A stretch of DNA of 64,000 nt. It comes from Adiantum capillus-veneris. Taxonomy: Eukaryota; Streptophyta; Polypodiopsida; Polypodiales; Pteridaceae. A program made the translations under genes and the position numbers. The notes under the pieces were generated by a model. It saw only the letters and a program-made list of their open reading frames with translations, searched no databases and was not told the DNA's origin. Shown piece by piece: positions 20,923-31,162 of this stretch (within the stretch, counting starts at the first letter, position 1; every line of letters begins with the position of its first letter). The stretch spans positions 25,533,513-25,597,512 of the forward strand of contig CM043968.1 in the NCBI GenBank assembly GCA_014529385.2, written 5' to 3'.

Positions 20923-21476
20923 TGTAACAGACTTGGACACTCCAAGTCAAGAATCAACCGCGACAGCACCAAATAACCACTTCAAAACAATTCACAGATC
21001 ACAATAGATTTGCACTGGCCCAGCGGAGTTCCGTGCCTAGAGATATTGGCCCCAAAGACTGGTGCCCCTTTCGGTATTTCTTTTTGTATTAATCAATTCA
21101 AAGTACAAGAGAGTGGGTCGGGATTCACTCTCAGACTCTGCATCCAGATGCTCTGAGAAGTGAGGCCCTCACCACTAATTTAAAGGTTACAAGGGATGCT
21201 CAAAAGCAGAGCCCCAAAAGCTTGAAAGCAAAAGCAGATTCTCTCTCTCTCTCAATGAGAGTCAATAAAAAGCAAGTTCTCTTTTTCTCTTTCTTTCTCC
21301 CAAATCAAAGCGAAAAGCTGAGATTTGCGTCGCTCAAAATTTTCCCAAAAAAAAAAAAAAATAATAATAATAATAATCCGCCTCCGCGATTTCCGAAAAT
21401 TAGGGTTTGCAAGAATTTTAGTGTTTTTGGCAGAAATTAGGGTTTTTGCTGTCCGCCACATCATCACTTTGTGACA
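20923..21476 (-). repeat. B1 right LTR (5' LTR in element sense)
   Basis: It matches the left LTR at most positions; length differs mainly by a deletion within the tagggttt repeats and A-rich tract. The shared core is at 21047-21085. Confidence 0.93.
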
Positions 21477-21481
21477 GAAGA

Positions 21482-22277
21482 AACCCGAGAACACACCTCT
21501 TTTGTGTGTAGGATTGGAAGAGAGGATTTTCTATGTAGAGATCTCTTCCGGGGAATTGTTTTTCGAGAACCGAGTTGCGTTTCGAGCGTCGAGACTTTGA
21601 AGGTAACGATTTTCATGTTATGATCTCTGAGTATTTGATTGTAGGTGTACTTCCTCTTCGTGAGGGAGTAGGAGCAGAGGAAGGCATGAGCCTCTGCAAG
21701 AGAAAAGCGCTCTAAGGAACTAGAGCCAAATCAGCCCAAGGGTTTCGTACCCGAGTTTGGGAAGTAGATCCACGAATCGGATAGAGGTAGTCTCTCAAGT
21801 TGTGATCCAGAAGTTGGGATTCACAAGTAAGGACTTCGTGTCCGAGAAAGCAAAGTTGTTCTGCGCGGGAAGAGGACTCTCGAAGCAGAGTTGGAAAAGA
21901 GAGTTGTAGGGATGTCATGCCCTGAGTCTGGAAGGTGAGATCCAGAGGCGAGGACCTTGGTTCTCAAGGATTTGGAATAAGGAACGGAAGTTCCTTGGAA
22001 TAGGGTTTTGCCCTAGGAATCGGAAGCCGAGGCTTCCGGGAATCATCAAGTCTTATTCTAGAACGAACGTAGTAATACGTTCGATTCAAGTGCTTGTATA
22101 GACTTCTCCTCAGTAATAAAGATACTATTACGGGGGGGGACCAGCCCATCTTCTGGTCCCCAGTACTCTCTCTCTCTCTCTATTTATTTCTCTCTATATT
22201 TTTTGGCTTCAATATTAAGTGATAAATTCTATTTATCCAAGTATAGTTTATATTGTTATGCGCTCCCGTTTGTGACA
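21482..22277 (+). repeat. C 5' LTR, second part
   Basis: It continues the LTR after B1 and matches 30684-31162 plus 34464-34888. It ends TTTGTGACA, identical to the right LTR, followed at once by the primer-binding site. It includes short CT and C/G runs (22131, 22169). Confidence 0.9.
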
Positions 22278-22278
22278 G

Positions 22279-22290
22279 TGGTATCAGAGC
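22279..22290 (+). promoter_or_regulatory. C primer-binding site (initiator tRNA-Met)
   Basis: The sequence tggtatcagagc, one base after the LTR, is the complement of the 3' end of plant initiator tRNA-Met, the usual minus-strand primer for plant LTR elements. Confidence 0.9.
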
Positions 22291-22617
22291 ATGGTCTCCT
22301 CTTTCTCTGTAAAGGAGGACGACTCTGGGAAGATACGGGAAGAAGCCATGACAAGCCAAGAGAGAAGTAAGCAAGCGGAACCCTAAGTCCTGCAAGGAAA
22401 AGCTCGCAGAGTTGGAAATTTTTCTCTCTTTGCAAGAAGTCGACACAAGACTTGGGATTCTCTGAGAAGGCGACAAGAGCATGATGCTCAAGAACCTAGA
22501 GAATCCAAGGAGCGGAATGCTCGAGATCCTTCAGAATCCAGAAAATATCCATGAGCGTCAATCCAAAACTATAGCCATGAAATCCTGCCATTCCGGGAAG
22601 GATATGAAGAAGGTCTA

Positions 22618-22890
22618 TAGACCTAGGAACACTTCCAGTCAAGTTTGATACTCTTGACGGAAGGGAAGATGCCCCGAAAGCTACCGCTTTGATTCGACAA
22701 GTTTGAAGTTGCCTTTGCAAACGGCAATTTTTGAAAAAGCCTCGAAGATGAGGCATGTGACCAAACACCTCAAGGAGATTGCAAGTACTTGGTGGTATAC
22801 CAAAGCTCTGCAAGGAGCTTACAACAACAAGACTTGGATTCAATTCAAGGCTGAATTTTCCGACAAATTTTTTTCCTCTACGCTTTGAGG
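22618..22890 (+). pseudogene. C gag relic
   Basis: The reading VKFDTLDGREDA, then after a stop KHLKEIASTWWYTKAL and WIQFKAEFSDKFF, matches the start and the TWW core of retrotransposon gag proteins. There is a stop near 22705 and another at 22886, so at most about 60 residues are continuous. Nothing downstream up to 24045 resembles nucleocapsid, protease or RT, which suggests the element moved by using proteins of another element. Confidence 0.65.
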
Positions 22891-24045
22891 AAAGCATTCA
22901 AGAAGATTGGGATTGGTTTGCCCAATAGGAACACGAGCGAGTCAAAGAAAGTAGTGGTTCACTCTTGCCAAGGTAGCTCCATTCTTGATCCTCTCTGAGG
23001 AAGGAAATATGAACAGCTTTAACAAAGGACTTTTGCCCGAATTTTGTGAACCAATCTGCAAGATACTTTGTAGCAGATGGTGGAGTCAGCGATAAAAGCT
23101 GAAAGTGTACACCTTAGTGTACATAGAATACAATTCCCGCAGTGGGACAAGAACCATTGAACACAAAAATAACGAATTTTTGTTACCTCTCCTCGAAGGA
23201 TACATTGCTATCCGGAGAAAGTTTGGAGTAAGGGAATTCAATCTAACCCCTGAGTTTCTGAATAGAAGACCCTCAAACTTTAAGTGAGAGGACAGGTCTT
23301 TGATCAAAGTTAAATCTTTGAGGAACTCATCAACTGCGTATTGCTTTTATGCACAAGATATGCACGTGTCTAACCAGAACAATTACTCTCGAGTGTTTAT
23401 GAGAGTAGGGGTTGGGTCAGAACATTGTTTTATACCATGAACTGCTTTGCTTAACCATCCGGAAGGTCCATGATTGATTTGGAATCCGGTAGTTCTCCAA
23501 CAAATTAACTGCTTTGCTTAACCATCCGGAAGGTCCATGATTGATTTGGTATCCGGTAGTTCTCCAACAAATTACCTGCTATTGCGTGTAGGAAATTATG
23601 AAGGAACCATCCTGAGCTTTCAAGCAAAGAAAAGCTTTCATGAAGCTTGAGTACTCTTTAAGCCCATACCCCCTACCCGGTAAGGGAAGATATGGTAGTG
23701 CTTTTTGCACAAGTGAAGGAATAGTCCCTTTACGAGGGAAAGAACAAGCGACGACTACGGCCTGTGATCGAGGAATCCAAGGATTAAAATCCTAGTTTTT
23801 TCGATGAGCGGGTTTTGCTCTAAGATTGAGCCAAGGGATCATCAGGTTGACCGTCTTCGCTCTAAGGATCTTACGAAGGGAAGGTAATTTCATAGGATCA
23901 CTGAAACTTATGTACACCTTTGGGTACATGGATAACACACGAAGATGCAGACTATGCTAAGGAACTCGACGGGAGTTTGTTACTTGAGCGCCTTTTTGCG
24001 CACAAGGATATTCCAACACGAAAATCACGATGTGAGATGTGTTCG
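22891..24045 (+). other. C internal region, non-coding
   Basis: No frame with recognisable retroviral motifs was seen. It holds a perfect-length 67-bp tandem repeat (23440-23573) and is otherwise unique within the window. It ends at the D1 insertion, whose left target duplication GTTCG is 24041-24045. Confidence 0.6.
23440..23573 (+). repeat. Two-copy 67-bp tandem repeat in C
   Basis: Units 23440-23506 and 23507-23573 both start aactgctttgcttaaccatc and differ at one base (ggaatcc versus ggtatcc), so the duplication is recent or homogenised. Confidence 0.95.
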
Positions 24046-25161
24046 TGTTAGGTGCAGCGGAATGAATGTTGTATTTTCTCAAGATTAGTGATCTTTACAG
24101 CTCAAGGTTCCTTTTAGTTCTTAGGGAAAGAGAGAGCTTTCCGTCTTGTAGAGTGCTGTGGTCACGAACAAAGTGAGTGGATATTGTGCGTGCAAGTGAA
24201 TGAGACTAAGAGAAGGAGAGAGAAGAGATACGACACCCGAGAGTTGTAAAACCCTCCTCCGAAGGCCCCACTCTCATCGGCGAGAGTGGTCTCTTCTTTG
24301 ATTGCACAAAGGTGTACAATGCGTATGCAATGGACTATGCAACTTGGTCTATGCCGATGACGACGACGACGATGACGATGACAACGATGACGATGACGAC
24401 GACTAAAATCTGAGATCTTCTAATCGCTGAATTTCCGGACTGTTTCGGTGGCTAGAAATGACTGTTTTGGCTGCGTTTTCTTGGCTGAAAAATGAGGTTT
24501 CTTAGGGTTGAAAACTGATGGTCTTTGCGGGCTGAATCTGCTACACTTTAGGTGAATAATGCCGGTCTTAAATTGTTGCTGAAGTCCAAAAAACGCCAGG
24601 GGCTGAAATTGGTCCTTCTGTCGCCGGGGTTCTGCAAATGCAAAAAAGCTAGGCTGATCTGCTGTGTCGTGATGACGCCGGGGCTGATCTGCTGTGCACA
24701 AATCGCCAAGGCTGATCTGATGCAAAAACGCTAGGTCTTCTGTGGAGGAAACGCCAGAGTAGTCGCAGGGGTTGGTCTTGGTGAGAAGTTGCCAGTTGAG
24801 CAAGGTGCTCCTGCTGCCTCTTCTGCCAGAAAGTGTGAACTTTGATTTGCTTATATATTAACTTAGCAAAATTGCCCTACCTACTTTTGTTGGAAAGTCA
24901 CTTAAAACTAATAAGTGAAAATCCCAATAAATAGGAAAATAGGCTAAATGCACTAGAAACTGATGCGAATGGATTCTGATGGGAATTCCGATGATCATGC
25001 TGTGTGCAACCGGAGGATATGCATCTATGCTAAGTGACTGGGCATGCACGGTCTACGAATAGACTCACAAAAGTGCCAGATCACTGCTAATCTAACTCAC
25101 TGAACCCTGCTGTGGTGTAGCTTGTCCACTGACACATAGGGTTGGGATGTGTCACGTGACA
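24046..25161 (-). repeat. D1 left LTR
   Basis: It runs from TGTTAGGTGCAGCGG to CGTGACA in plus-strand terms; the element-sense end is the palindrome TGTCACGTGACA. It includes a hairpin (ccactctc, six-base loop, gagagtgg near 24269-24290), a GAC/GAT microsatellite (24354-24404) and scattered aaaacgcta-like motifs (24590-24760). Confidence 0.93.
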
Positions 25162-25176
25162 TCCCCTCCTTTTCAA
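25162..25176 (-). promoter_or_regulatory. D1 polypurine tract
   Basis: The minus strand reads tgaaaaggagggga directly before the LTR start TGTCACGTG. D2 has the same tract at 46654-46668. Confidence 0.85.
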
Positions 25177-25196
25177 AGTGAGGTACTGGTACCGAA

Positions 25197-25418
25197 CTAT
25201 ATGGCGTCGAGGAAGATCGTCAACAGCATCCGGAATCCTGGAAGGGACTCTTCGCCGGCCCACTCTGATGTGTGGGTCGTGCGGTACTTGAACTTCATAA
25301 AGGTCTGCAACGTTTGCTTCTTTGGGCCGCGCCGAAAGCGACACAAAGTCTTCAAAATCTCCTTTCTTGCTTCAACTTCGTCTAGAGTACTGCTTCTTTC
25401 GTCTTCAAGAATCTCCAT
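25197..25418 (-). pseudogene. D1 chromodomain-like C-terminal tail
   Basis: This frame starts MEILEDERSSTLDEVEARK and contains LQTFMKFKYRTTHTSEWAG, which lines up loosely with the A2 chromodomain segment YLVKFKNYPPMDAKWMEE (lysine-phenylalanine-lysine, then an acidic/aromatic W). In D2 the same segment is continuous with the upstream protein. In D1 a 7-base insertion near 25420-25430 puts it out of frame. The chromodomain reading is suggestive only. Confidence 0.55.
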
Positions 25419-26496
25419 GGCTGATGACTGAAAATTCCTGAAACAATCTCCAACACAAAACCATGAACATACCTATTCCATGTAAAGTGAAGGAAAAAAA
25501 TATTGTCTTCTCTAAAGACTCTATATGCAATGTAGATGAACATAGAGACGGAGTGACAACCCGTTCATCAAACACATGCAAACAATGCGTTCGAATCTTT
25601 TCTGTTTGATCGAAATCAATCAACTGTGGCAAATCACAATGGAAATGCCCATGCTTGGTGCTCATACTATCATGTGCTCTTTCGGAAACTGTGTCATGCC
25701 AAGGAAGAGACATGGAATGTGACTTCCTGACATACAAACTTTTCAGCTTTTCATGAAAAATCCGCATACATTCGTGGTCATCCATGAGAGAAACGTGCTC
25801 AACATACAATATGTCATGCCTAGGAAAAGGGATCACATAACGATGTTGACTAAAATACAGGGAACCTTCACGAATGAAACACTCGAACAATGCGTGCGTA
25901 TCAATCATGCGAACACATAGTACTTCTTGTGAGGGTTCTTTGGACCAAGGCTGGAGAGCCAAGATCGGTTCGTCCTGAATGACCGAATCGTCCTGTGGGG
26001 GTTCTTTGGACCTCGACTCGAAAGCCAAGATCGGATCTTCGTGATTGATCGAATCTACAACGAGGTTAGCTTCGCTAGAAAAAGCATCCACTAACACATC
26101 ATCCTTGTGAACAATCACATCATCTTCATGCAACTCATCATGCTTGTGAGAAATCACATCTTGATCATGCAATTCATCATGCTTGTCATTGTCATCTAAA
26201 TCATTATGCAAAGCATTGGCATCCAAATCATCATGCTTATCATTGTCATTCAAATCATCATGCAAATCATTATTATTCAATTCATCATCATGCTTCACAC
26301 AATCATGCAAATCTTGTGTATCCTGCTTTGGAGAAGAAGAGACTGAGAGAGTCTCCTTTTCCCGATTATGTTGCATCTGTGCCTGAGCTTGAGAAAAGAG
26401 TCGCAATAACTCTTGCATTTGTGCTTTGTTCTCGCGATAAAATTCTGCTTCTATGGCTGCCCTTCTTTCTTGGTACTTACGCTCGATGGCTTCCAT
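25405..26496 (-). CDS. D1 orphan protein with His/Asp-rich repeats (363 codons open)
   Basis: No known family was recognised. Residues 1-60 are charged and helical (MEAIERKYQERRAAIEAEF), coiled-coil-like. About residues 65-130 are a repeat tract built from NDLHDDLNDNDKHDDLDAN-type units. Two copies of a motif follow (LAFESRSKEPPQDD and LALQPWSKEPSQE). The middle is rich in His and Met (FPRHDILYVEHVSLMDDHE), with SLPWHDTVSERAHDS. It ends in a hydrophobic stretch (FFSFTLHGIGMFMVLCW). D2 encodes the same protein with different lesions, so the ancestral frame was longer and shared by both. A gag-related origin is possible because it occupies the gag position. Confidence 0.6.
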   Translation of the reverse strand: MEAIERKYQERRAAIEAEFYRENKAQMQELLRLFSQAQAQMQHNREKETLSVSSSPKQDTQDLHDCVKHDDELNNNDLHDDLNDNDKHDDLDANALHNDLDDNDKHDELHDQDVISHKHDELHEDDVIVHKDDVLVDAFSSEANLVVDSINHEDPILAFESRSKEPPQDDSVIQDEPILALQPWSKEPSQEVLCVRMIDTHALFECFIREGSLYFSQHRYVIPFPRHDILYVEHVSLMDDHECMRIFHEKLKSLYVRKSHSMSLPWHDTVSERAHDSMSTKHGHFHCDLPQLIDFDQTEKIRTHCLHVFDERVVTPSLCSSTLHIESLEKTIFFSFTLHGIGMFMVLCWRLFQEFSVISHGDS

Positions 26497-26917
26497 ATCT
26501 TCTTCGTAGGCTTTTCTTTTGCTTCTCTTTCTTGGTCCAACTCCTCCATAAGAGTTAGTGTAATCTTTGTCGTAGAGGGGGAAGGGTCAGAAAAACCTCC
26601 TGGTGGGGAAAATTCTTCTTCGCCTCTCTCATGCTCATCACTTCCAAGCGAAGTATCCAATCCGCTTCGAGTGATGATCATTCTGCAATCATGGGTTCTT
26701 GTGTTCTTAAGTTCACGAGGAACTTCGGTTCTTGGGGGTCCTTGATTCGTGAGAATCTTGGGGTCTTGAGGATCTTGAGGATCTTGAGGTTCTTGAGGGT
26801 TTTCTTTCGCTTGCAAATCGCGTTGGAGAAGGATCTTCTCTTCACCCGAGTTCTACCCTTTTCCGTGGGCACACCCCTTGGCGGCCTTGCGCTCACACCA
26901 AGGTTGCTTTTTCCCAC
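26451..26917 (-). pseudogene. D1 N-terminal part of the orphan protein
   Basis: The frame ending at 26451 contains RMIITRSGLDTSLGSDEHE and GEEEFSPPGGFSDPSPSTTK, also present in D2 (47906-48307). ITRSG-type starts are common in plant gag proteins. Upstream, a 9-bp repeat (tcttgagga, 26763-26800) encodes Gln-Asp-Pro repeats. A frameshift near 26500 separates this from the main frame in D1. Confidence 0.55.
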
Positions 26918-27141
26918 CTCACGTCGATTGGCCGGCCGCTAAGTGCACGGTCCGCTCTCAATGAGTGAAAAGAGACACCAGGGGAGGCTGGACAAGCCCT
27001 TCTTTCTTGGGATTCCTGTCACTCTTCAACAAAACACGATTAGGAATCGCCACGCCCAAGTAAACTTGGGTTCGTGCGATTGCAACAAGCAAAAAAATTT
27101 ATTGTGGTTCTTTCCTTGAGTAATGCAAAACACTTCCAAAG

Positions 27142-27153
27142 CTCTGATACCAA
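27142..27153 (-). promoter_or_regulatory. D1 primer-binding site (initiator tRNA-Met)
   Basis: The minus strand reads ttggtatcagag directly after the LTR end CTAACA. Confidence 0.88.
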
Positions 27154-28258
27154 TGTTAGGTACAGCGGAATGAATGTTGTATTTCTCAAGATTAGTGATC
27201 TTTACTGCTCAAGGTTCCTTTCAGTTTTTAGGGAAAGAGAGAGCTTTCCGTCTTGTAGAGTGTTGTGGTCACGAACAAAGTGAGTGGATATTGTGCGTGC
27301 AAGTGAATGAGACTGAGAGAAGGAGAGAGAAGAGATACGACACCCGAGAGTTGTAAAACCCTCCTCCGAAGGCCCCACTCTTGTCGGCGAGAGTGGTCTC
27401 TTCTTTGATTGCACAAAGGTGTACAATGCGTATGCAATGGACTATGCAACTTGGTCTATGCCGATGACGACGACGACGACGACGATGACGATGACGACGA
27501 CTAAAATCTGAGATCTTCTAATCGCTGAATTTCGGGACTGTTTCGGTGGCTGAAAATGACTATTTTGGCTGCGTTTTCTTGGCTGAAAAATAAGGTTTCT
27601 TAGGGCTGAAAACTGATGGTCTTTACAGGCTGAATCTGCTACACTTTAGGTGAATAATGCTGGTCTTAAATTGCTGCTGAAGTCCAAAAACGCCAGGGGC
27701 TGAAATTGGTCCTTCTATCGCCGGGGTTCTACAAATGCAAAAACGCTAGGCTGATCTGCTGTGTCGTGATGACGCCGGGGCTGATCTGCTGTGCACAAAT
27801 TGCCAAGGCTGATCTGATGCAAAAACGCTAGGTCTTCTGTGGAGAAAACGCCAGAGTAGTCGCAGGGGTTGGTCTTGCTGAGAAGTTGCCTGTTGAGCAA
27901 GGTGCTCCTGCTGCCTCTTCTGCCAGAAAGTGTGAACTTTGATTTGCTTATATATTAACTTAGCAAAATTGCCCTACCTACTTTTGTTGGAAAGTCACTT
28001 AAAACTAATAAGTGAAAATCCCAATAAATAGGAAAATAGGCTAAATGCACTAGAAACTGATGCGAATGGATTTTGATGGGAATTCCGATGATCATGCTGT
28101 GTGCAATCGGAGGATATGCATCTATGCTAAGTGACTGGGCATGCACGGTCTACGAATAGACTCACAAAAGTGCCAGATCACTGCTAATCTAACTCACTGA
28201 ACCCTGTTGTGGTGTAGCTTGTCCACTGACACATAGGGTTGGGATGTGTCACGTGACA
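27154..28258 (-). repeat. D1 right LTR
   Basis: It matches 24046-25161 with a low number of substitutions; the hairpin and GAC/GAT tract are retained. Confidence 0.93.
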
Positions 28259-28263
28259 GTTCG

Positions 28264-29517
28264 GTAGAAGGAATTTGAGTTTCTCTACCGAGAAGAGGTT
28301 TTCTGATGGTCGTTGATCATTGAGTACGCTATGTAGCAACTTTTGGTTGCAGTATATGTTTCTCCATGAGTAGGTCAAGTAGCATTTACACGCTGCTGGA
28401 ATAAATTCGAACTATTATGCTCGTAGAAATATAGTTCGCCAACGTTTCAAAATGGTAAGAATTACATACGGAAGAACATCCCTGAGAATCAAAGAGGGTT
28501 CGCTCTATTGTGAACCCGGTTTGAACGTACGTTCAGAAAATGCTATGGCTAGAATCCTATCTGCCTGAGATGTTGCAAGTCGTCATTGATGCTCGCAAGG
28601 TGAATCATTCTTTATGATTTTGTAAGGAAGAGACGCTAATGGGCGTCGAGAAAACACTGCAGGTGGTAATAACTTGCAGGAGGAAAAGATTGGAAGGAAG
28701 TGCCACCGTGCACAAGGAATCTTCGGATTGGAACCGTCCGCCTATGTTGAGAGACGGCCCGGAACAAGAACCTTCTTTAAGGTGATCGCAAATTGTGAAA
28801 GAAAGTCATCGAGCTTAATGCTCTATGACTTGGGCATTCCCTATGTGGGAGGACACAAGAGGTTTAATACCCTCTGGATTAACAACGCAGGATTATCCGC
28901 AAGGATAGATACCTAGATTGATTTCTAGGAAGATTATTCTTCTCGAATTTGAGAAGACAGAATCAAGTTAACAGGGTCTCGGATAAGGAAACTTTGGATC
29001 AGAACAATTTGCCTACCCAAAGCAAAGGCCCGGAATAAGAACTTACTTTGGTAAGGTGGCACACTTTGTTTGCCACAGGAAGATTTACATGAGCTTAATG
29101 CTCTCGACATTCCCTATGTGGGAGGACACAAGAGGTTTAATACCCTCTAGACTAACAACGCAGGATTATGCGCAAGGACATAGACCTAGATTGATTTCTA
29201 GGAGGATTATTCTTCTCGGGATTGAGAAGGTGGAATTGAGTTAACAGATTCTCAGAAACGTGAATGACGAGTTCTTACATGGCTCGTAAGTTTAATGAAT
29301 GGTGAAGGATATCCTCGAGGTACTAGAGGAAGGACATGAACCGGTAAGGTGAGTATTGAATTATTGAATTTTTGTTTAATTTATGTTTTTAAAGTTCTCT
29401 TCTGAGAAAGGACCAGCTCAACTCACCATTGAGCAAGATTTTGAATTTTTTCGATTTCTCCTAAGCAGTCCAGTTGGACCTCTACAATTGAGGACAACTG
29501 TTTATAAGTGAGAGGGA
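28264..29517 (+). other. C internal region after D1, with long tandem repeat and polypurine tract
   Basis: No coding motifs are recognised. Two units of about 270 bp (28723-28995 and 28996-29250) share ggcccggaa, gagcttaatgctct, tccctatgtgggaggacaca and ttgatttctagga. The purine tract aagtgagaggga at the end precedes the LTR start TGTTGCTAAA, confirming plus-strand orientation. Confidence 0.7.
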
Positions 29518-31162
29518 TGTTGCTAAATTGGCTTTATTTGACATAAAAATAATTCTAAATGAATTATTGGATTTATAAGTGTGAGGGTTTTCTCGCTTGG
29601 AACACGAGGAAAAATAATTCTAAATGAATTATTGGAATTTTGAGTGAGAGGGTTTTTCTCACTGGAGACATCCAAGTACAGTATATTCCTAGTGCGTCAT
29701 TCAGAGTAATGACGGGAGCACTGTGAACGGGAATATCTGTAAGGCCACCAGGAACGAGTACTTACGATGCGTCACATCGGATGGGTGACATAGAGCATCG
29801 GGAAGAAGTATTCGACCATCCGAGAACGGACATCTCTGATGCGTCATAGGATGGGTGACATAGAGCATCGTGAAGGAGATTGTACCGTAAGTTCGATCGG
29901 AAAGGACTAGGTGATGGGTATTCCTGATGCGTCACAAGGTGGGTGACGGGTGCATCGGAAAGGGGATATTCATAGTCAAGAGGAAATTCCGAACTGTGTC
30001 AGAATTGTGCACAAGGAAAAGCAAGCACTTGAATGAAGATGGGTTCAGAGGAAACTTTGAGGAAAAACAGATGCTTTCTGAGAAAGCGGGATTGCTTTTC
30101 GGAAAAGCAGATACTTTCTTGCGAGGAAGTCTATGTCTGCATTGCAACTGTGCATGTGATTGCATCCAGGGACGCTCGGGAAGTGCTGTGAAAGCATTGT
30201 TTTTAACTTATAAGGTTTTATTGAGTTTTTGGGCAGATTCAGACTATTTTTAAAATCGCCGACCGCCCACTTAATAAGTGGCCAGCCATCTGATAAATAA
30301 GGCAACAGATCAGCCAACGCTTCCTCTCTCTCTTTTTCTGGCAGAACAGCGGAAAAAAAAAAATGAAAAAAAAAAAAAAAAAACGGCCTCGATCTCTACG
30401 CGAGCAACTATTCGTGCCCATTGTCAAGAGCTATAAAAGCATTATATGCCCTGACTCAGAGAAGAGGATCAGTTTTTGCAAGAAGGAGATGCTACTGCAG
30501 AGTTCACCCGCAAAGAAGACGTTTGCCGGTGATGACTGTCCCAAGTGTACCCGATGTCGCCAAGACCCAGTGCGCGAGTTCCCTCGCGAAGAAGTGCCTA
30601 CGGAGCGTGTTTCCATCGCGGCAAGCTGCTGTTTTTCTCTGTTTTCAGCCCATAAACGTCGTAGACGGGGCTGATTTACGAGAAGGAACCCGAGAACACA
30701 CCTCTTTGGTGTGTAGGATTGGAAGAGAGGATTTTCTATGTAGAGATCTCTTCCGGGGAATTGTTTTTCGAGAACCGAGTTGCGTTTCGAGCGTCGAGAC
30801 TTTGAAGGTAGCGATTTTCATGTTATGATCTCTGAGTATTTGATTGCAGGTGTACTTCCTCTTCGTGAGGGAGTAGGAGCAGAGGAAGGCATGAGCCTCT
30901 GCAGGAGAAAAGCGCTCTAAGGAACTAGAGCCAGATCAGCCCAAGGGTTTCGTACCCGAGTTTAAGAAGTAGATCCACGGATCGGATAGAGGTAGTCTCT
31001 CAAGTTGTGATCCGGAAGTTGGGATTCCCAAGTAAGGACTTCGTGTCCGAGAAAGCAGAGTTGTTCTACACGGGAAGAGGACTCTGGAAGCAGAGTTGGA
31101 AAAGAGAGTTGCAGGGATGACATGCCCCGAGTCTGGAAGGTGAGATCCAGAGGCGAGGAACT
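29518..31162 (+). repeat. C 3' LTR, first part
   Basis: It starts TGTTGCTAAATTGG and matches 13237-14401 joined to 21482-21948, which shows directly that B1 is an insertion. It is interrupted after gaggaact by copia F. Confidence 0.92.

Larger units (their letters stand above)
14402..21476 (-). mobile_element. Gypsy element B1, near full length
   Basis: LTRs are 14402-14976 and 20923-21476, with a primer-binding site next to the right one and a polypurine tract next to the left one, so the element reads on the minus strand. The order gag, protease, RT, RNase H, integrase, chromodomain fits a Ty3/gypsy chromovirus. Target copies are GAAGG (14397-14401) and GAAGA (21477-21481), one base apart. 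Its RT is duplicated in tandem and its integrase has a deletion and a lost catalytic Asp, so it is dead. It lies in the C 5' LTR and is younger than C. Confidence 0.93.
24046..28258 (-). mobile_element. Element D1: compact LTR retrotransposon without pol
   Basis: LTRs 24046-25161 and 27154-28258 are nearly identical and flanked by a perfect GTTCG duplication (24041-24045 and 28259-28263). A primer-binding site adjoins the right LTR and a polypurine tract the left one, so the element reads on the minus strand. The 2-kb internal region has no protease, RT, RNase H or integrase. It carries one long frame of unknown family instead. It must move with enzymes supplied by another element; which one is not shown by the sequence. 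Confidence 0.93.

Noticed and set aside
29518-31162. Possible genes inside C LTRs (frames of 80-135 codons)
   Set aside because: The same frames in the two LTRs differ by shifts, and none has a recognised motif.
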